Assembly (NCBI GenBank): GCA_008694505.1
Contig: VZDJ01000346.1
Coordinates: forward strand, 7,551,244-7,615,243
Source: Cyanoderma ruficeps
Taxonomy: Eukaryota > Chordata > Aves > Passeriformes > Timaliidae
DNA length: 64,000 nucleotides
Reading direction: 5' to 3'
The notes beneath the pieces are model-generated. The model did not search any database, was not told where the DNA came from, and was given only the letters and a program-made list of their open reading frames with translations. A program made the translations under genes and the position numbers. This document shows positions 57,589 to 64,000 of the stretch, in pieces. Position 1 is the stretch's first letter, and each line of letters starts with the position of its first letter.

Positions 57589-60500
57589 CCAAAAAACACC
57601 CGAAAACCAGAATTCTGAGGTGAGAATGCTTGCTGAGGAACTAAGCCTGTAATGAGGTGAAAATGTTCACTTTTTTAATGAAAAATTTAAGTCTTTAGGA
57701 TTTTGTGTTTTCCTATTTTGCTTGGCACATGGTATTGGAGAAATGGAGAAGGCAGAGATGAAAAACCACAGAAAGTGATATTTTATCTCCATTCTTGTAG
57801 AACCTTCTTTAATATCAAAAGTGAAATTTCTTTCAGTGATATTTTTTTCCACATAAAAATCTCTTTTATTCTTCTTAGGAATATGTCTGTTCCAGTGAGA
57901 GGGCAGAGCTCTGCATCATAAAAAAATTGTAGCCATTTTTTAGGTAAAAATAAGAAAGCAAGAAAAAAGCCACTGGGGAAAACTTTTTTTTGCTATTGGG
58001 ATTTTGCCAGACTAGTCTTTGGGGAGGTGGCATGGTGTGAACTGAACTAGCAGAATTGCAAGGGTACAGTGCACCTGAAGATAATGAAATTTGTGTAGCT
58101 ATGACAGTAATGCTAGACTTTAAATCTGGAAGTAGGAAGGGGTGACTAACATGGAAAAAGCCACAAGTGGAAGAGGGAGAGGAAGGAGGAAATAGAAGAT
58201 GCCATCATATCCAAGAGGCCAGAGAAAGGACAACATTCAGAGTGGTTATTAGCTGCAGGAGGTTTTGAAAATTAAAACTAAGTGCAAGAGGAGTAGAATC
58301 TGCAAAAGAAAAAGCAGAGGCAAGGGTGTGAGCAGGGAGCATTGTTAGCCTGATCACAGGAGAGAAATGGTTATTTACTCCCCGTACTTGGCTGGGATGG
58401 AGCAGAGTGATGCTGGAGCCTGGATGGGTGCAAGGGAGCAGAGCGGGTGATCAGCAGGCAGAGAACAGCAATGTTGAAAAGGATGGATCACTCCAGGGCA
58501 ATGGTTTATACTTGCTTCATTATTTTAAGTAGGCTGAGGCAGGCAATTACTCATGAGTCTGACCACGAGGTATTTAACAGTTGAACCACAGAAGAAGCTG
58601 TATGCACAGCCTACCTCTGCCTGGCAGAAGGCATAAGTTGATGATTAATACTGCTTAAGTCACATCTCACTTCTCCCATTGGCCATTGGCCAAAATGAGC
58701 CCATTTTCCTTGAGGAATTGGTCTATCATGTACAGCTCAACTCCTGCCTGCTTAGGGATGCTGTGAAGTTATGTCTGCACCTTGCCAGAGTATTCAGGAC
58801 CCAGGCAGAGCTGCAGCTTCTCTGTCCAAAAATACCATCCTTCCCATCCAGATGCTCACTGCAGATCCACAGTGAGACTGAGCAGGACATGGGCTATAGG
58901 TCAGTGCTGCACCCAAGGGGATCTCCAGGTCCAGGGGATCCCTGGAGACCTGGGATGCAGCCCCAGAGTCAGGGGCTGGTGTCTGGAAGAAGTGTTGCCC
59001 CCTGAGGCAGCACAAGCTATGTTTTCCCTGGGAACAGGAAAGGGCAGAAGGCATGGTCATCCAGCCCAAAAGCAGTCCATCCAGCCTTTTTACAGATGTT
59101 GGCTTGCCTACATGCATTTGTGGGTGTAGAGCTCAGCAATAGCTTTTTTTTTTCCAGTTGCATTAGGCTCATTGTGATAACAGGAGGCTTAATTGTGAAC
59201 AGCACTATGAAACCAGTGAAATAGATGTAAGTACTAGCTGATACTCAATACCAGGAATGACCTGTCTTTTATGTCCTCTCACTGTTCTGGTGGAAGCCTA
59301 CCAGAATGCAGGACACATGTTTTCCAACTCAATAGCAGGTATCCAGCTGCAGAAATGTGTTCCCCTGAATTATAGCCATATGCTATATATCCCACTTCAA
59401 CATATCATATCATATCATGTTCCATCTGCACAGAATTTGACACTGCATAAAACAATCTGCTTTGAATTCAAATGCATATACTTCCTCACACAAAACAAAA
59501 CCCTCTAGCTAGGCTATGAATCTAAATGCCTCAGAGCTTCTGGCAAAGCTTGTGCCACAAACAGAAAAGACCAGAGCTGAAGCTGTAGGGAGGAGAAGGC
59601 ATTATCTCTGGGCTGCTCCATCTGAAACAAATTCTATCTTCACATCAAGGAATTTGTCCTGGTGGTTGCTGATAGAGAACAGAGCAGAACCCAGGGCAAG
59701 AAATATTTGCAAACCCACAAGGACTACCAACATGTACAAAACATAATGTCCAGGAGTACATTGTCCTGGCTTTCTCTAAGCTGCTCTAAACCTCTCACAT
59801 CTGTAACAATGTGCTATTAAGGGGCAGCTAGAGAGTGGATGCCTCAGCAATTTCTAATACCATACCTCTCATAATTAGATAAAAAATTGGACTTTGTTGT
59901 TTTTCAAGCAAATGCGATTGTCTTCCAATTGTTTGCCACATTTCTAATGGCCCCATGTCAATCCCATCTCCCTTGCCATCTTAGGAATTCATCTTGATGT
60001 AAAGAGTACCCTTCTTCCTGAGGCAACATGTAAAGTCAGAAATACTTGAGAAGTCCTTAAATTATGAACACTTCTTCCTTCGTCTTTCCTCTCAAAATCT
60101 TTTAGCCATACCTACAGCAGATACCTAATATTTTATGGCTCTGTTGCCTGTTTTGTCAGTCATTAATTTGTTTGCATTGTCTCCCAGCAAAACAGCCTTT
60201 GGCAGAGATACATACCAATTTAAATAGGTTTTTAGACTCTACTCTAAAAGAAAAAAAAGAAAGAGCAACCAAATGATAGAGAAGAGTCAGTACAACTTCA
60301 GCGCTCTTAATGAAAATATTCTGCTTGTAGAGTATTGACAAAAAGAGACAGGAATATGGTTTACAGAATTCCAGCTCTAGATGGTAATAGTAATTTACCT
60401 CTCTCTAAAACAACAAAGCAAAAAACATTTGGGAGCTTGTGTCAAACTGGATGCTCATCTTCACCAATCAAAGATGTGTGAGTGGGTTGATTAGCAGGTA

Positions 60501-61584
60501 TGCTGGACTCAGGTCACAGCTGTGCCAAGGGCCTGCAGACACATATCCAAGAACTGACTCCCCTCATGGCTTCAGGGTTTCTGATTCAAGATGGACCAGA
60601 TTCTTCATTGCTTTTATTTGTCTGGTCACAGTAACATCCAAACTCCTCTCTAGAGCTCCACACGTGAACCAATATGAAATGACAAACAGAACAGCAATGT
60701 TCAATTAAAACTCTTGAGCACACAAAACTAGTTCCTGAAAAGTATTTCAGAGTCAGCTGTAGGACACAGCTGCCTGCAGAACATCTGCTGGAAAAGTGCA
60801 GATAACTGTTTTTAGGCTGATTGAGGTTAGGGAGTTTTTTTGACCAGAATTGGCACCAACAGCAAATTGTGCCTGGTGAATTCACAGAAGCACATTTTTG
60901 TCATGCTATGACCCATTGTCTGGTTTATGATGGCAACAAGAAACTCTCATCCAGTGCTGGACCCCATCTGAGTGGAAGTGAACAAAGGGACTCCCTCACA
61001 GTGAAGCATTCATCTGGCTGCATTAAACAGCCTTATAAAGAATGCCTTATATAAAGCTTTGAGAGACATTTATTCCACTCTGCTCAGTATTAGTGGCATC
61101 CCAGAAGGTGTACAGTCCAGTTTAGGGGCCACAATAGGCATCACAATGAATCCCCTTTTTCCCATTTCAAGAGGAAAATTCAGATCTGCATGTCTCAAGG
61201 AGATAATTGCAGATGAGTCCATAACAGTTGTTAGTTCTCAGTCTCAGGCAGTTTATGACAAAAAGACCGCAGGCACTGTGGCACTGCAGAGTTCTCCGTG
61301 CACCTTGGGAGCTCTACCCCCTCCTCTTCTAATGGCAAAGGACTGAGCAAGGCCCACCCTGGCAGACATATTTGAAAATATTTTTCAGAACACAGAGAGA
61401 AAGACCTGGCCCTGAGTGAGTCTTACATAGGTATCTGTTGTGCCCAGATATACTCTTGTCCCAGGTCATGTTAGTCTGTGGTCAGCAGACTACCAATGAT
61501 CCAGAAGATGCCAGAAAATGACCTGTTAGATCATGATCCCTAAAACTGGGCACAGAGCTTTATCTGAACCCTCCATATTCCAGA
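57589..61584. other. unique DNA, no gene seen
   Basis: A (CATAT)4 run lies at 59398-59418. A purine-rich stretch covers about 58130-58330. Frames near 58679-59129 overlap in three phases without a domain. Confidence 0.45.
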
Positions 61585-61690
61585 TGTCAGAATACTTCTG
61601 ACACCTAATATGCCAGTTGTTATTCTCTGGAATATCCTGGGCAAATGAATGATTCATTTCACTACCTTGCATTCAGAATTCATTTCACTA
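61585..61690. repeat. small hairpin and tandem duplication
   Basis: An eight-pair stem with a three-base loop lies at 61585-61603 (tgtcagaa / ttctgaca). The word attcatttcacta is duplicated at 61652-61664 and 61678-61690 (period 26). Confidence 0.7.
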
Positions 61691-61959
61691 AACAGTTCGG
61701 ATTCTCTCTTGTATAAGCACTAATAGCTAGTTTTTTTAGTATTTTGCTGGATCTTTGCTTTGTTCTTTTTTAAGTGTGATATTTTGTATAAAGTGCTTAA
61801 GTGTACATTGTTGCTATTACATTTCACTGTACTTGTATCAAACTGTCCCTTTAATGTAGCAAAATAATTTTGGAAACGTTCATGCTTGAATTGCATGTCA
61901 CTCTTACCAAGAAGAACATGAGACTAGTCAGATATGATTTGTTCTAGATAAATTCACCC

Positions 61960-62230
61960 TGGATATTTTTATCACATTATCATTCTGAAGTTGCTGTTCT
62001 ATGAAGCACTTGAATTTTTTGCAGTAACTCTCAAAGTATTGGCTGTATCTGAGACAGGTTGTCTGGTCTGTAATTCTTTACAGGTACCTTTTAAATCTTC
62101 TCTGTGTTCCTAAATACACTTGTTAATACTTCGGAAATTCCTGTGGTTAGTTCTTTAATTATACCAGAGTAAACTTCCCCGGGACTTCCTGCTCTGAGTA
62201 TATGCCCTTTATTCAAAGGTTCCTTCACCT
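61960..62230 (-). mobile_element. possible ancient LINE remnant (antisense)
   Basis: Plus-strand gagacaggttgtctggtctg then taattctttacaggtacc resembles the antisense of the 'NYRP' reverse-transcriptase motif region found in L2, L3 and CR1 LINEs. The minus strand reads N-Y-R-P-D-N-L there. The pyrimidine-rich text that follows fits the same antisense pattern only loosely. Tentative. Confidence 0.3.
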
Positions 62231-64000
62231 GTCTTCTGTGAGCTGCATTTCAGTTCCTTCACTAGTACTGTGTTCAGCCTCTCATATCAACTGTCTCCTA
62301 CTTGCAAAAGTGGTGTTTCACACTTCAGCCCACTCTGTCATTTTTCCTTTGTTTAACATCCCCATGAAGTGATAATTCTTTTCCTTTTTTTCTAATTTCT
62401 TTTTCTGATCTCTTTTGCACTCTTTATACTTCAGTCCTTTTCTTTTACTTATCCTGGCAGTGCCTTTGCTCAGTTTCTGTATGGTGGGTTTTTGTCAACA
62501 GACAACCACACAACTTCTGATTCAGACCCCCTGATTTTCTCCAGTGCTGTCCTCCTTGCCAGCAGGATAGGTTCCTATGACACCTTTAAAGATTTCTTCC
62601 AAACTGCTTGTTTTCTTAAGATTCTTTCTCCTTTTGGCTCCTCCCTTCACAACTTTCCCTATCAATTGCCCAAAGTGAGAAAATCTGCCATACAGGAGTC
62701 TTTTGGTCTTGCTCTCTTTCTCCACAAACACATGAGCTCAAATTGCTTTCTAGCAAGTTTCTCTTTGTTAATCATATCTGTCATATCTTATCTAGCCATG
62801 TCTTCCATAACTGCCTTCATACTTTGAAACAAAGAGTTGTCCAAACACATTCCAAGAACTTGAGGAACATTTTGTGCTGTACAGTGCTGTTCTGTGCAGT
62901 GCTGTGCCACTGGGTTTTGTTTTGTTGGTTTTTATTTTTTCTGACAGCAAATGACCTGGTTAGATAAAGTCCTTGATTACCACTACCTCATATTCTCAGG
63001 ACACTCCCAAAAGTTGCTCCAAAATGTGGCATCAACCTCCTCCTCATTCAGTGCTCTTTAGTAGGGTTTTACTGTTCCTCTGTTTCATCTCCAGCCACTC
63101 TGTCTTTCCCCTCCCTCTGGCCTTCTGTACATTCCTAATATACCAGATAATGCTCTTCCCTTTTTTACTGCCTCTACTTCCTACACAGATTATACTCTCT
63201 CTGCTAATATTGAAGTGCCACAATTTATTTCACTGAGGCTGCGTGATGCTGATTAAACTGTAGCCTTTGTTGCGTCCCAAGACTTCTTGTTCTTCCTGTT
63301 TATTCTCCATACTCTTACCATTAGGGCGAAAACATCTCAGATGTTTGGCAGGTTGCCCTTACATTATCCCTTTCATTCTTCCATGGCCCTCCTGCAATTT
63401 CCCACTTCCACCAAAGCAATGAGTTGTCAACCAGACCTCCACTTTTCTTACTCACCTGAGGTCTCTCCTCCCCACTCACTCAAACCCTGCTGTCCTAGGA
63501 GCATTTTCACTCATTTTTCTCTAGTAATAAAATTCTTACATGCTGGAAAGCAGTGTTTTTCTCACTGATTTAACAACATTCCATAGGATGGAGATTCTCC
63601 CTAAGGTCTTCCCAAAAAATGGTGCAGAAAGTGGTTAGTAGGAAAGTAGTCTTATCAGATAAAGATACACAGTCCAATTTCAGATTTCTCAGTTCCAGAG
63701 AGGGGGTTGACAGTATTCATAGCTGTAAACAAAAACTAGTCTTGTCAAAGTGCTAGCACATGGGCAAATAAAAAGTCCCATACTCTGCATCAGGCTCATG
63801 TTGTGCAAAATTAGGTCTGGGTAAAACCTTGAGAGAACCATTTCTAATTCCCAACAGCAAAATACACTAAACAGTAATGTATATTAACTAAGACAGTGGT
63901 ACTTTTCAAGGCTGCAGTCATCAAGCAATAGGAATATGATGAGTGTAGCAGGGACAATATGTGGATTCTCCTCCCTCACAGTTATGAACAGCTGGAACAT
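62231..64000. other. pyrimidine-rich unique DNA, no gene seen
   Basis: 62230-63560 is strongly T/C-rich on the plus strand. Open plus frames (the longest 111 codons, 62492-62827) are Ser/Phe/Leu-rich, as expected from that bias. A diverged ancient LINE read antisense is possible. From 63560 to the end the sequence returns to ordinary composition with nothing recognised. Confidence 0.4.

Noticed and set aside
1..64000. tRNA, rRNA, CRISPR array, bacterial operon or CpG-island promoter
   Set aside because: I found no cloverleaf-type sequence, regularly spaced repeats, polycistronic frames or CpG-dense region of sufficient length.

Overview
The window looks like vertebrate, and specifically avian, nuclear DNA with no protein-coding gene that I can recognise. 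The main evidence is at least eight separate pieces of CR1 LINE with the bird-type 3' end (variants of the 'attctatgattctatga' tail and of the text just before it). There is also one LTR that reads like the avian ERVL (GGERVL-type) family, almost no SINEs, generally low CpG, and open frames that are short and scattered with no codon-level sense. A second short LTR resembles LTRs I associate with songbirds, so a passerine is a reasonable but weak guess. Two isolated N bases sit inside simple repeats, as expected for a draft assembly.

Layout. 1-5.8 kb: unique sequence with an AT-rich candidate conserved block. 5.8-7.2 kb: a young CR1 end and a much older LINE remnant. 7.5-8.9 kb: two small tandem duplications and a candidate conserved block. 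11.7-12.5 kb: the longest open frame, judged non-coding. 13.9-14.5 kb: an ERVL-type solo LTR. 15.8-18.1 kb: a CR1 complex holding reverse-transcriptase sequence split by a second solo LTR, followed by two CR1 3' ends. 19-32.3 kb: mostly repeat-poor DNA with several candidate conserved non-coding blocks (best at 19.1, 25.4 and 29.7-32.3 kb) and a few ancient repeat relics. 32.5-43.7 kb: four CR1 pieces, a polypyrimidine tract and AT-rich DNA. 43.7-50 kb: unique DNA with a hairpin-plus-duplication and a GATA/ATAG microsatellite. 50-54.4 kb: ancient LINE and palindromic relics, two candidate conserved blocks and one well-preserved CR1 end. 54.4-64 kb: unique DNA ending in a long pyrimidine-rich stretch that may be an ancient LINE read antisense.

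How it works together: I see no operon, gene cluster, CpG-island promoter, RNA gene or CRISPR array. The window fits an intron or intergenic gene desert. What can be read is a layered repeat history (pre-avian LINE and palindromic relics, then CR1, then LTR insertions) around unique blocks that could be regulatory. No new biological system is claimed. Family names rest on remembered consensus patterns, not on a database search.
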